Assembly: GCA_014218235.1 (NCBI GenBank)
Contig: CM024766.1
Span: 24,215,346 to 24,279,345, forward strand
Direction: 5' to 3'
DNA: 64,000 nt
DNA from: Colocasia esculenta
Taxonomy: Eukaryota > Streptophyta > Magnoliopsida > Alismatales > Araceae
Part shown: positions 9,933 through 20,523 of the stretch, one piece after another
How positions within the stretch are numbered: the stretch's first letter is position 1
Layout of the letters: each line of letters opens with the position of its first letter
Made by a program: the position numbers and the translations under genes
Notes under the pieces: model-generated
Databases searched by the model: none
What the model saw: the letters and a program-made list of their open reading frames with translations, nothing else
Told to the model about the DNA's origin: nothing

Positions 9933-11421
9933 TGTTAGGAAACGATCGGGGCGCAGCGGAAACGCGATTCCCACAGATGGATATCGTTGCCGGTGCTCGG
10001 ATCGAACAAAAACCGGTAAACCTCGCACAGGCAGATCTCATCTTTACCTTTGCGGGGTTGCGAAACTCCCGTATCTGGGGAGGAGGTGGCGCAGGAGGCG
10101 CCGGTGCTTCAAGCCGTTCAAGTGTCCGACCTCTAGACGTATCCACGCGAGCTCCGGACGCAGACGGGATCTCCTCGTTCTCCAGCGTCTCCCGGATCTC
10201 AGCTCCACCATGTGCCGAAGAGAGGAGAGAGAGGGTGGGGGGAGCCCTGGAGAGAAGAGAGGAGGGGAGCGGCTAGGGTTAAGCCTGGAGCTTGGCCCAG
10301 GGTTTAACACTCAGCGTATATTTATAGCCCCACGGTTTTTCATAAAACCCAGTCATTGTCTATAAGAACACCTTGCCCAGTCTGCTCGGAACTCTTATGC
10401 GTGTGACCCTCTAGGCCCAACTGCTAGTCCAGTTTTCAGCCCATTAAGCTCAATAACTCTTTATTGACTTATGGTAATTAATTAACATCTCATATTAATT
10501 AATTACACAATCATTATCGTCTCACGATAATTGACCGGGCTTCCAATCAAGTGGGTGCCAAGCAACACCACTGATCCTGGAAAGCATTGGGTTCAGCAAC
10601 CCATTCAAGGAACCTTTGTATCATCAGTTACCACGTGACTATAATCCTTCGCTCGTACAATGCTCCCGAGCGCACTTAGGGTATGGTCAACTATCAAACC
10701 TAAATTGCACACTCACTCGGTTTAGATGCCGCATAACTATATCAGAAAACTCCTTTTCTGATAAGTAGTCTTGCCCTGGCCAGGGACTATCAGGCATCCT
10801 TCCTAGTAGCATTCACTCTCCTATTACCGAGAGCGAGCGATCCCATATTGACCACATAATCACCTTCGAGGGTATTCCGCTAGATCCGAACACTTAACTG
10901 ATTAAGACCTCATGGCTAGAGATCTATAAGTCAAGGTCAAAACCCAGAAGTCCACCAACAAGGTGTCCTTGGTGTCTCAGGTCTAAGGACCAATCACGCC
11001 ACTGTGACAATGAATCTAGCTGGTTGACAGTAAGGTAATATTACCATCCAGCGATTCATAACGGATCAGTTCAGTGAACTCATTCTCCAATGAGCACCTA
11101 CAGATTCACCTTAGTGTCTCCACACAAGTGACTATGAGACCAGTCACCTCATCATATGAGCAGGTGCAACCTGTACTAGTCTAACCGGATATCCGATGTC
11201 CTTCTCGAATATCCTCCGACTAGGAACAATTAAGAATATACGTTTAAAGGATATTAATCTCATTGTTATGATCTCATCATAATTAATATCCATTGCGCAT
11301 ATTCATGGACTCATAATGAAACGATAAACGAATTATACATAATGATATGAAAGCCTTATTATTATTATCAAAGAACAAGATTGTACAAGTTATGATTGGC
11401 TTGAGGAAACCATAACTTACA
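9933..11421 (-). repeat. 5' LTR of element G
   Basis: Starts TGTTAGGAAACG beside the PBS and ends CATAACTTACA. It matches 2771-4261 throughout, with scattered single-base differences and one- or two-base indels. ACCAT follows at once. Confidence 0.93.
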
Positions 11422-11426
11422 ACCAT
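11422..11426. repeat. Target site duplication of element G (right copy)
   Basis: ACCAT, identical to 2766-2770 on the other side of the element. Confidence 0.9.
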
Positions 11427-11712
11427 CCCATATTATCTACAGTCAAGAGCAATACAACATATATTTCTAAAGGAAGGTGCGTGATAACCGTTCATTGATG
11501 TGTTAAAAGTGAAGTCAAGAATAATGAATAAGAAATGTTCCCACTCTTGAAAACATGCAAGAAGCTAGCTAGGTAGACGCAACTCAAACGGCTGTGAAGC
11601 CTAGTTTGCATACACATCAAACGGACTATTTCTGTCCTGCAATAACAGTACGTATAAGTTCCTCCACTCATTGTGATCGATTCCAAACTGATGGAACAAG
11701 GCGATCCAATTT

Positions 11713-11940
11713 TCAACGCTTTATGCCACAATTTGGATGATGCAATCTTGGGATATCCGAAATCGGTACTTGCAAGGCCGGTTGAAGAACCCGAGTCAAC
11801 AAGGCAAAAAGAGTCAGCTTGACAGATTCTAATTCCGAAGGGGTCAGTCTGGTGACGTGGAAGAGCGCATCGAGGGAGGTGGATATATCTTCAGCAGCGA
11901 TGTTGGCGTATAGCGAATATGGAGGTGGTCGGTATAACAC
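11713..11940 (-). CDS. Unrecognised 75-codon frame, protein-like
   Basis: Minus-strand frame of 75 codons from an ATG at 11940. Its composition looks like real protein: an aromatic/proline start (YRPPPYSLYANIA), an amphipathic helix-like middle (EDISTSLDALF, PSELESVKLTLFALLTRVL), then QPALQVPISDI. I do not recognise the family. It may be an exon or gene fragment interrupted by repeats, or chance. No splice sites or promoter can be assigned with confidence. Confidence 0.25.
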   Translation of the reverse strand: MLYRPPPYSLYANIAAEDISTSLDALFHVTRLTPSELESVKLTLFALLTRVLQPALQVPISDIPRLHHPNCGIKR

Positions 11941-12000
11941 AGTTCATGTCAGACGGTCTCACACCAGATGACCTATTGTTGAACCTTCTTTACGAAGGCG

Positions 12001-12020
12001 CTCTCTCTCTCTCTCTCTCT
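12001..12020. repeat. (CT)n microsatellite
   Basis: Ten uninterrupted CT units. Confidence 0.9.
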
Positions 12021-12503
12021 ATTAGTTCTCACAAGAGGAAGGGGGTCGGGGGAAGGTTACGGCTACAAAGCTACCAAAATCTTTCCCATCTTGTTCATCA
12101 TGCTTTCTTCTCAAAGAGGCAGTATGGGTGAGCTTCAAGGGAAAAGACACTCATGCCCTCAACAAAACATGGGAATAGCATCTCCTACCTAGCTAATGGG
12201 AGACAAAAAGGGTCACGACTCTAGTGGATCCAAAACATAACCTAAACCCACTATTAATCCCAAGGACAAATATCACATGGAATGACAACTGATCAAGTAG
12301 ATGAGATAAGATGACACAGACACATAAAATTAATGATGTGAAAAATACATAAAATTATGACAACAACCAAATGAAATTATATAAGTCCATATCTTCAAGC
12401 CACAACATGTAGAGAACCGACGATGATAAGCACATAAAATGTCATCACGTCTCCACATCCTCGCCAGTCATATATAGGTTCTGTGCAACAATACAGGTTG
12501 CCA

Positions 12504-12725
12504 TCAGCTCCTAGTACAAGTTATATTGGTGTCCCCACCAACCCTCCCAGGGCAAGTAGAAGTCAACCTTGTCAAGCATGGGTGGGCACTGCTCTGGCGG
12601 TGCCCCAAAAGTTCTGGATCTAGGTGTCGAAAATCCTCCCAACTGATCCAAGAGTCTTCTAACAGTGGGCAATCCCTCCAACAAATTAGATAGCGCGAGT
12701 ACATCCTACTTTGAGTAATGATCAC
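12504..12725 (-). pseudogene. Element H chromodomain
   Basis: The 73-codon frame reads SRYLICWRDCPLLEDSWISWEDF..., matching the chromodomain pattern of chromovirus integrases (YLVKW...TWE/D....L). In that family the domain binds modified histones and biases integration towards heterochromatin. It lies downstream of the integrase, as expected. Acidic and aromatic positions are partly altered, so function is doubtful. Confidence 0.7.
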
Positions 12726-13860
12726 CTACTAATCCAGTATCTTTTCTAAATATTTGTGTGGTGCTCTTTGGCTGGTGGACACTCAAATGTGGGTTCACTC
12801 TTAAGGAGGGAGAAGTCTCAAATGGGTTCCTAAGAATTGATATGGGTTCCTTGTAGGTTAGTACATCTACTGCATCAAATGTCGAGCTGATCTCATATTC
12901 TAGAGATATAAGTCCACAATATACGCATTACTTTCAACTTTCCTCAGAATTTTAAATGGACCATTACTGCGATCTTGGAACTTTTTAATAGCTCTTGATG
13001 GAAATTGTTCAGGACACACTCTTACCATGACTAGGTCACCTTCTTGAAATTCTTGGTGACGTCTATGTGCATCAACCAATCTCTAGTACTCAGGTTGACT
13101 TGCTTGCTGATAGACTTAATTATAGAGACTTCTAATATGCTTTTCAAATTCCTCAAGTGACTCTGAAACTCTAGAGTCAAAGGAAAGAGGAATGTGAACG
13201 ATGGATTTTCTAGGTTTGAAGCCATGCATAATTTCTAGAGGACTCATACTTACAGACCTATTAGCATAACTGTTATATGCAAACTCTGCTCTTGGCAAGG
13301 TCCCAATTTGCAGAATGGTCACCCACTAGACATGTCAAAAGGTTCTCTAGACTTCTATTGATCACTTCTTTTTGCCCATCAATTTATGGATGATAGGCAA
13401 TGAAGAATTTGAGCATTGTGTCTAACAAATGCCAAAGGGTTTTCTAAAAATAACTTATGAACCAGACATCCCTATATATCAAATTTTATATTTTTGAGTA
13501 GACTATGCAGACGAGTGACCTCATCAAAGAAGAGGTGTGCCACTTTTGTTGCATTAGAGGTCTTGAAATAAAGAATAAAGTGAGCCATCTTGAAAAATCA
13601 ATCAACCACCAGCTAAATGAGCCATGTCTGGGGTGTTCTAGGCAATCCCAGAATGAAATCTATGCTCACATCAACCCGACATCGATTGGGGATAGGTAGC
13701 AGGGTGCAAAGACTAGTGTTTTTTTTTGTCATAGCACAAGTCCTACATTGAGGTACAATCTTGGTCACATCTCTATTAAGGCTAGGCTAATAGAAATGGT
13801 CCTCAGCGAACTAAATAGTCTTGCTTCATCCAAAGTACCATGCTAATCCTCCTGCATATA
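12726..13860 (-). pseudogene. pol: Element H integrase
   Basis: Frames broken by many stops still give AEFAYNSYANRSVSMSPLEIMHG (split here as AEFAYN / MSPLEIMHG), followed by the C-terminal part with PRKSIVHIPL, typical of the region after the catalytic core in gypsy integrases. Upstream, the plus-strand complement of 13500-13650 decodes to KMAHFI and VAHLFFDEV, parts of the core after its first Asp. The zinc-binding region lies near 13750-13860. Non-functional. Confidence 0.75.
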
Positions 13861-13869
13861 TTTCCCAAA

Positions 13870-15480
13870 TCAGAAAGTCTCTCACACAAGTTTGAGGGAA
13901 ACATATTTTCTTCCTTCAGAATAGGAAACCTTTCTGAAGGGGATACTCGGAAAACTCAATCAAGGGTCCTATTCTAAGGGTGGTATAGATTGTTCCAAAA
14001 TCAAGACACTCTTCATAGAGCTCTTCATCTTATTAAGCCTTCAATCTCTATCCTAATAGTGGAGAGCAAGGATACCTTTTTGCTTAATGAATCGGCTACA
14101 CAATCCTCAACTCCGATTTTATTTCTCAACACAAAGGTAAATGACTAGAGAAACTCCACCCAATGGCCATGCCTAGGTTTCATCTTCTTTTACGAATTAG
14201 ATATTGAAGGGCCTTGTGGTCAAAGTACAAGACAATCTCTTGAGACAATAGATAGTGCCTCCAATACCTAATCGACTGAACCACGACATACAATTTTTTG
14301 TCATAAGTGGATTATCTTAACTTCTCACCCGATAATTTCTCACTAAAATAATTCATAAAAAAAACCTTCCTAACTAAGAACCCCTCCAATTCCGACACCG
14401 AAGGAATCACATGACACCCCAAAGACTTCAAAAACGTTTGGTAGGTGGAGAACATGGGCGTTGGTCACCCTTTCTTTAATCTTGTTGAAAACTTTTAAAG
14501 ATGCTTTGGTCCAATTAAATGATCATTTATGGATACAATATGTAATAGGTGCTTTAATGGTATTAAAACTTCAAATGAAACATCTATAAAAAGTGGCAAG
14601 CTATTGAAATTGTGGGCACCATCAATGTTCTAGGGCTTGGGCCAATCTACAATGGCTTGGGCCTCCTTTGCCAGAGACTACAAAGCCTAGGAAAGTGACT
14701 CTACTGGTCATGAACTCACACTTATTCAAATTTGCATAGAGGGTTTCTTCGAAGTGTTTCACAAACTAGCGTCAAATGTTGAACATGGTCCTCTCGGGTG
14801 TGACTAGAAATGAGAATGGCGTTGAAATAGATAGCAACACATTTCCAAATAAAAGGATGGAGGACTTGGGTTATCAATCTCATACATAAGCTTAGAGAAT
14901 TAATCAACTCAAAGGTCATAAGTAGTCATTTATAAAGTCCCTCTTTGGTTTTAAAAGTTGTTTCTCACCCTAGTCAAATTCTAACTTAATGATAGCCACT
15001 TTTCAAATTGATTTTGGAGAAGATAGCGACTCCACTCATCATATCCCACATGTCATCCAAATGAGAGAATGCAAACTTATACTTTACTGTGATCACATTC
15101 ATCAAATGTCATCCTTCTTGGGTGTGAGTAACGCACGTACAACATAGGGACTCATGTTAAATCTTAGAATCATTGCCTTATATGATACTACACTATCCTT
15201 TGGAGTTCAAAATACTCCTTACTGTTCATTCGATAATGAGGCAAATTTGGGAAAGGATGAACCAGGACAAAATCTATTGCATGTTGCATGATATGCATGG
15301 GAGGAAGCTTATTTAGTAAGTCCTCCGGGAAGACATCTTGGAATTCTTGTAGGATGGGTTGGACTTCATGGTGGTGTCGGACTTTGGTTTCCCCAGGTGA
15401 TATTGTGACAACGACATCCCAAATTGCGGATCCCTCAGCAATCACTTTATCAATCTCATAAACATTGGTCAAGCTAAGGC
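13870..15480 (-). pseudogene. pol: Element H reverse transcriptase and RNase H
   Basis: The start is clear at 15472-15188: EFQDVFPEDLLNKLPPM, then LPHYRMN, the standard entry into gypsy RT. The catalytic region is at 14919-14722, where QVLHPFIWKC precedes YFNAILI; the family has YxDD, so both Asp residues are lost here. The RNase H part (about 13870-14480) is recognisable only from position and scattered residues. Heavily mutated and inactive. Confidence 0.8.
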
Positions 15481-15710
15481 TTACTTTTGGTTCAAGGTCA
15501 GTTTTGGAAGCCTTGGAACTAGTAGATGAAGTGGGTGGAATAGGAAGAGGCTTGTCATAGAGAGGAATTTGGGCATCCTATCTAACTTTAGGAGCCTCAA
15601 TTGGACTGCACAGACTCTTGCCCTTGCTAGCCCTCAGGTGGTAGGGTATAGTTGGATCATCCTCCCATTATGGAAAAATGAGCACTGGTTTGACTGACTT
15701 AAGAATTTTA

Positions 15711-18700
15711 AGGCGATCAAGGTAGTGGCCTAGTGCCTTACTGCTTAGGCACCAAGGTGAGGCACCTAAGCGAAGCCTCGTTTATCATTGTTCACTACTC
15801 TATTTTATATCATGTCCATTCATTATACATATATATAAGTGTATGTGTAAGAATGCATCAAGATTCAAGGCAATATAACATAATAAAATAACATGTTAAC
15901 AAAATAAACTATAGTAATAAGACAATCAAACTCACTTTCAACTTGGATGTAAATGATACGTTTAATTAATCTAAAATATTACTAAAAAATAATAAACACA
16001 CTAACATAGTATTGTATTAAACAATCACTTGTCAATTGTCAAACATAGTCATGCATCAAAGTAGTTCTAAAAGTCAAAAAATGATGAAATAGTATAACAA
16101 TCTAAATCTTGATGCCAAAACCCATGTCCTCGTCAAGAGAAACCCCAGCCAATGGACCCCCACATAATCTTTCTCTTTGGTCAATGTCATCATCTTCTTC
16201 TTCATTAATCTCATCTTCATTGACTCGTCATCATCTTTAGTGTCAATTTCAGCATTTGCCACTCTTGTTCTTCTAGATCTTCTTCATTTCCTTCCAAATC
16301 ATCTTCAAAAACATTAGAAGTTTGAGGCAAAGCACTATTTCTTCTACTTTTGCAAACACTTGTCCTTCGAGGTCTATTTGGCCCATCAAGAACTTCAGAT
16401 GCTCCCGATGCAACATCAACATCAACCCATCTAAGATCGCTATTATCGTAAATTGAAGTCATCATATATAGACCTCCCAGTCATCCACTCACTACTCCAA
16501 TCCAAATCATCAAAGCATATTCTATCATATTTCTTAGGCTTCATTCTTCTCTCTTTGAATATCTCCTTCAATCACCAATTATATTGAATATACACAAGGT
16601 CATTAAGTGTTTCGTGCTGAACCCTATTCCTTTTCTTGGTGTGGATCTGAACAAACACTAATAAAGTATATTATTAATATTTAATATATAAAATCTAAAT
16701 TTAACATTAAAATAGTCACTAGTGTTAAGAGTACTCATAAATTCAAAAGTACTCTATTTGATGAATGGTCATGATATAAAATGCTAGTGATCTAAGCTCT
16801 AGTGTCTCGGCACCATAACTACACCACAACTCAATTGTGAATAAGAGATTACATTAATGTGTTATCTTGAATGCAAAATTAATGTGAGAAAAAGTTGCAT
16901 AAAAGAAACTAAATACCTAGTTGTTTTTTATCATGATGCCTTCTTGTTAAAGAGTCCTAAATAGACCTCTAGCGGTCATGCATTTGATCACTTATTTTAT
17001 TTTGAATATCTTGGTCTTTAACCATTCTTTGGAGGTAATCAAGGAATGTTGATTCAAACTTCATAACTACTCCTAGATTATCTTCCTTAGCAAGAAAATA
17101 CTTTACAAGATTAAAAAAAAAAGTGTTGCAACATGTAGTGGGCAATGCATTTGTGCCTCCCAACACCTATTATTGATAGCTAAAATAGGCTTATTATAGT
17201 CTCTTTCCTTGTTTTCCAAATTTTTCAATGACAATCTCCCTTGCTTTCTACATGGCTACATAGATGTATCCCATTACTAGTACTTCATCTCCATCAACTA
17301 ATCTCAATACTTGGACTAGAGATTGAGAAGCTCTCAAAGAATCCTCCACTCTATGCCAAAATCACACTTGCAATCTTCTTCCCTTGATTTTGTTTTGCCC
17401 ACACACTATTGTTCCAACTATCAGATATAAATAATTGCCTCAGTTTATCTTTAAATGTCTATAAACTCTAAAGAGTAAGAAAAGCAAAGGTACATCTAGT
17501 GACAGCACATCTAACTATGTCTCTTCTATTGGACATCTTTCTCATTGCTTCAAACAAACGTGAATGACTATAGATGAATGAAGTGATCTAGCTTGAGATA
17601 TTGTCTTCTTGTACTTCTTCATCTTGCATTTTTCTTCTAGCATTAAATTCAAACAATGAGCAACACAAGGAGACCAATACAATGTCTTTCTTTTTTTCAT
17701 CAGCAAAGAATTAACAACAACATTAGCAGAAGCATTATCAATAACCACTTGCATCACATATTTTTCTCCTATTGTTTCATTATACTTGTCAAGAAGTTGA
17801 AATATCAATTGTGCATCCTCTCGTTTAACTAATGTGTCAACTGATTCTATAAATTATGTTCCATCTAGACATTTGACAAGAAAATTAATCAAATGCTTTT
17901 TCTTATTTATCAGTCCACCCAATACACATTAGTGTGTATCCATAAGTCTTCCAAGAAACTTTGTATTCATCATGCAGTTCTTTAGTATCCTTCACTTCGG
18001 CTTCCAAGGGAGGCTTCCTTAATTTATAAATGCTTGGAGGTCTATATCCAAATTGCCAATTGCTTCAATCATAATCTTAAATGACTTTAATCTTGAATGG
18101 TATCTCGTCCATATAGAACCACCTAGCAACATATTTGTTCACCATTTTTACATCTTCCTTCTTATACTAGTTTTCCATTGTTGTTTGGTAAGTGTCATGT
18201 CTCTTTTATCTGTTACTTCCTCAGGATTTTGTCTCACAACGTATCAATAGGCCTTTTAATTTCTGGTGCTTTCCTCTTCTTCATAAGATCAACAACATTG
18301 GAATTACTCTTTATCACTTGATTTTCTTCTTCATCACTTTCATCTTCTTCTTCCATGTGTTCCTTTTGTATTTGAAAGTCATTCATGGGCTTTTTCTTCT
18401 TATTTTTCATCACATGGTTCTATAACTCTGTGGCAATTGTTGTATTAGTGTTTGGACATTTAGCAACGTCAGTGGGCCTCCAATTAAGGGTTATTTTTGT
18501 GTCTTAATTCTTGCATTTGATACAAATCCACATAGGTCACATTTCACCTTATTTTTGTCTGATGGGTTTGGCCAAAAGGTATATTTCCAACCAGGATCAT
18601 TGGATTTGGCCTTCAGTTTGGAGGTTTGACTCTTATCTACACTTGGCGTTCTTCCATCTATATATTGCGACATTCTATAAGAAAAAAAAACAAAAGAAAA

Positions 18701-19616
18701 AATTATGTGCTATATATAACTTGCACCTTATATTTACAATGCAAGTAATTGGACAAAAATAAAAAGAAAGTGATAATATTTTGAATCCACTCTTCCAGGA
18801 AGAAGAATATTAAAAAATGAGAGAAATGTAGAGAAAAAAGAGGGTGGGAGATAGAAAATAAAAACTAATATTATACATATGAAAAAATAATTAGAATTTG
18901 ATTAAATTCCTTCATACGGTAGCCCTCCAAAAAATTGAAGGGTGTCAATGTCAACTTATGATGGTCCCCACTAGAAAATAAATAAAAAAATCTGAAAGGA
19001 TAAGAAACAAAATACAAAATAATTAAATACAATATATTAAGTTTTTGCATGTGTCAAAAAATTAAAAATATTTTCAACAGTAATAAGCCTATTGACAAAG
19101 CATGTAGTCGTGTGGCCCATGCATAAGCACAACTGAGGAAGACTGTGTGTGAGAGACTGAGAGAGAGAAAATATTCAAATAATAATTTAAATATGCATGC
19201 GATTGAGACATGAATTCCAAAGTTGCAAGTTGAAACACTCAGCCACTTGCGATAAACTTAAGAGAGGAAGAGACAGAGGAAGAAGATCGCATGGGAAGGA
19301 CTTGGGAGAAAAGAAAGACGAGTCCGGTTGCATGTGGGAAGAAGAAAGAGGCCAAAGGAAGGAAGTCCAATTGTCTCTTACTCTCTATCACTTTCTTTCT
19401 ATTAATAATTACCACTTTTTACAAATAATCCCTCTAAAAATGTGATTTAAACCTTTTAGAAAAAAAAAATCACATTATAGAACAAAGCGAACATTTTTCA
19501 TGCCAAGGCGGAGTTTGGGTGGGCCTAAGCAACCAATATGCACGCCTTTTTGGGCTACTCACCTAGGCGCCAAGATGCATAGCCATCTTTATAATGCCTT
19601 GTCACCTAGGCAACGC
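15711..19616 (-). mobile_element. hAT DNA transposon nested in element H
   Basis: Left end AAGGCGATCAAGG and right end ...CCTAGGCAACGCCTT form imperfect terminal inverted repeats (AAGGCG/CGCCTT), with further CTTAGGC/CCTAGG-like sequence inside. Between them, minus-strand frames carry a BED finger, a transposase middle region and a hAT C-terminal dimerisation motif. The flanking 8-mers AGAATTTT and AAAATAAT agree at only five of eight places, so the 8-bp duplication expected for hAT elements is diverged or the ends are a base or two off. Length about 3.9 kb, typical of an autonomous hAT, but the gene is broken. Confidence 0.8.
16500..18673 (-). pseudogene. hAT transposase (broken)
   Basis: Starts at about 18673 (MSQYIDGRTPS...) with a BED zinc finger: WKYTFWPNP, KVKCDLCGF (18491-18673). 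The middle (17808-17542) has QVVIDNASANV, LYWSPCVAHCLNLMLE and KTISQARSLHS, the DUF659/hAT region just after a catalytic Asp. The end, near 16570-16650, decodes on the minus strand to IHTKKRNRVQHETLNDLVY, the hAT dimerisation motif. Stops and frameshifts between these blocks rule out an active protein. Frames at 16074-16465 are acidic C-terminal remnants. Confidence 0.85.
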
Positions 19617-19944
19617 CTTAAAATAATGGACCAACTATAAATGGTAAGATTGACATCATAAATCAATGGTCATCCCAAAATTATATTGCCAACTTTCATG
19701 GGTACCACGTCACGTAAGACTAGTCCATGACATGATTGAAATTTGATAGGAATATGATAAATAGTGGAGACGAAAAAGAAAGTATCATCAACCTAAGTAC
19801 CTTGTATAGCTTTGGATATTGGAAGGTAGGTAGACCAAGATAGGAGGCAAACTTGGCTAAGACAGCATTGATACAACTCCCATTGTCAAAGATTACCTTG
19901 CAAGGTCCTTTCTGTAGTTCTGAAAGATGGAGGTTTGATGCCAA
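19617..19944 (-). pseudogene. pol: Element H protease
   Basis: The 74-codon frame contains GPCKVIFDNGSCINAVLAKF, where D-N-G-S corresponds to the aspartic protease active site in plant gypsy elements that read (D/N)SGSxxNxV. After it, near 19690-19617, the minus strand still resembles the next protease strands (GNIILG...). The hAT insertion follows immediately, separating protease from RT. Confidence 0.7.
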
Positions 19945-20261
19945 TCTTTCTTTTGTGGTTGTGCTAGGACATAATAGACGAGCTCTATCCTCCCCTTGCT
20001 TGGGTGTTCAACAATGTCTCCAATCTCAATACATTCAACTTGCGCTCCCTCAAACATGGCATTCTCATCCCCAAATTGTGCAATAAGAGTAGGGTCAACC
20101 TCATATCTCTCGATGTCATCATCTCCCTGAAGTTGCTATTCTATTGGCTAAGGGTCACCTATGACTAGACCTCTAGTTGGGCATTGGTTGGTGGAATGAC
20201 CCAACCTATGTTAGCTAAAGCAATGAGTGTTCGAACCACTTTCTGACTATGAACTATTTAT
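19945..20261 (-). pseudogene. gag: Element H gag C-terminal remnant
   Basis: The minus strand near 20230-20190 decodes to a knuckle-like HCFS..RLGHSTNQCPTRG, in the position of the gag zinc knuckle in gypsy elements, followed by a linker to protease. The rest of gag is missing because another LTR begins at 20262. Confidence 0.5.
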
Positions 20262-20523
20262 TGCTGCCCAGGCTATGACTAACCTAGAGGGGGGTGAATA
20301 GGTTATTTTAAAAATATTTGCAAATCCTTGAAAATAAGATGTCTAATTATGCAATGGGTTATATCCAAGAATAACTCTAGTGAGATTCTAAGCCACTTAA
20401 GTATGAGTATACTTAGTAGCAAGAGTCCTTGGACTCTTAAAGCATGCAAACTACATATGAAATAATTAATTCAAACACACACAACGAGAAATAACATTTA
20501 TCTTGGTTTGGAGATGACCAACT
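20262..20523 (-). repeat. Truncated Sirevirus-type LTR (E)
   Basis: Begins TGCTGCCCAGGC and contains CCTAGAGGGGGGTGAATAGG at 20283-20302, the block found just inside the ends of all Sirevirus-type LTRs in this window. It is interrupted at 20524 by the start of another LTR. Only about 260 bp remain. Confidence 0.7.

Larger units (their letters stand above)
2771..11421 (-). mobile_element. Ty1/copia LTR retrotransposon G
   Basis: Full-ended element on the minus strand: 3' LTR 2771-4261, polypurine tract 4262-4271, pol and gag 4276-7754, long leader 7755-9919, PBS 9920-9931, 5' LTR 9933-11421, flanked by ACCAT on both sides. The order gag-protease-integrase-RT-RNase H is copia type. The LTRs differ only by scattered substitutions and short indels, so the insertion is fairly recent, but the coding region is broken: an internal gag deletion, frameshifts, and an altered protease motif. 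It lies in the intron downstream of the phosphatase exon. Lineage within copia is not assigned; it lacks the ORF3 and LTR palindromes of the Sireviruses further right. Confidence 0.93.
11427..12503. other. Flanking DNA between elements G and H
   Basis: This is the continuation of the site into which G inserted. No further phosphatase exon is recognised. It holds an unassigned minus-strand frame (11713-11940), a CT microsatellite, and AT-rich sequence without clear features from about 12130 to 12500. Confidence 0.5.
12504..20261 (-). mobile_element. Decayed Ty3/gypsy element H with chromodomain, split by a hAT transposon
   Basis: On the minus strand the order is gag/zinc-finger remnant (about 19945-20261), protease (about 19617-19944), then hAT (about 15711-19616), then RT (about 14490-15480), RNase H, integrase (about 12726-13860) and a C-terminal chromodomain (12504-12725). 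Protease before RT and integrase last is gypsy order, and the terminal chromodomain points to a chromovirus. Frequent stops and frameshifts show great age. I found no LTRs: the left end is undefined, and on the right it is cut by the LTR fragment at 20262. Confidence 0.85.

Noticed and set aside
9288..10365. Long frames on both strands in GC-rich DNA
   Set aside because: Overlapping open frames in high-GC leader and LTR sequence, rich in Arg/Gly/Pro, with no family resemblance.
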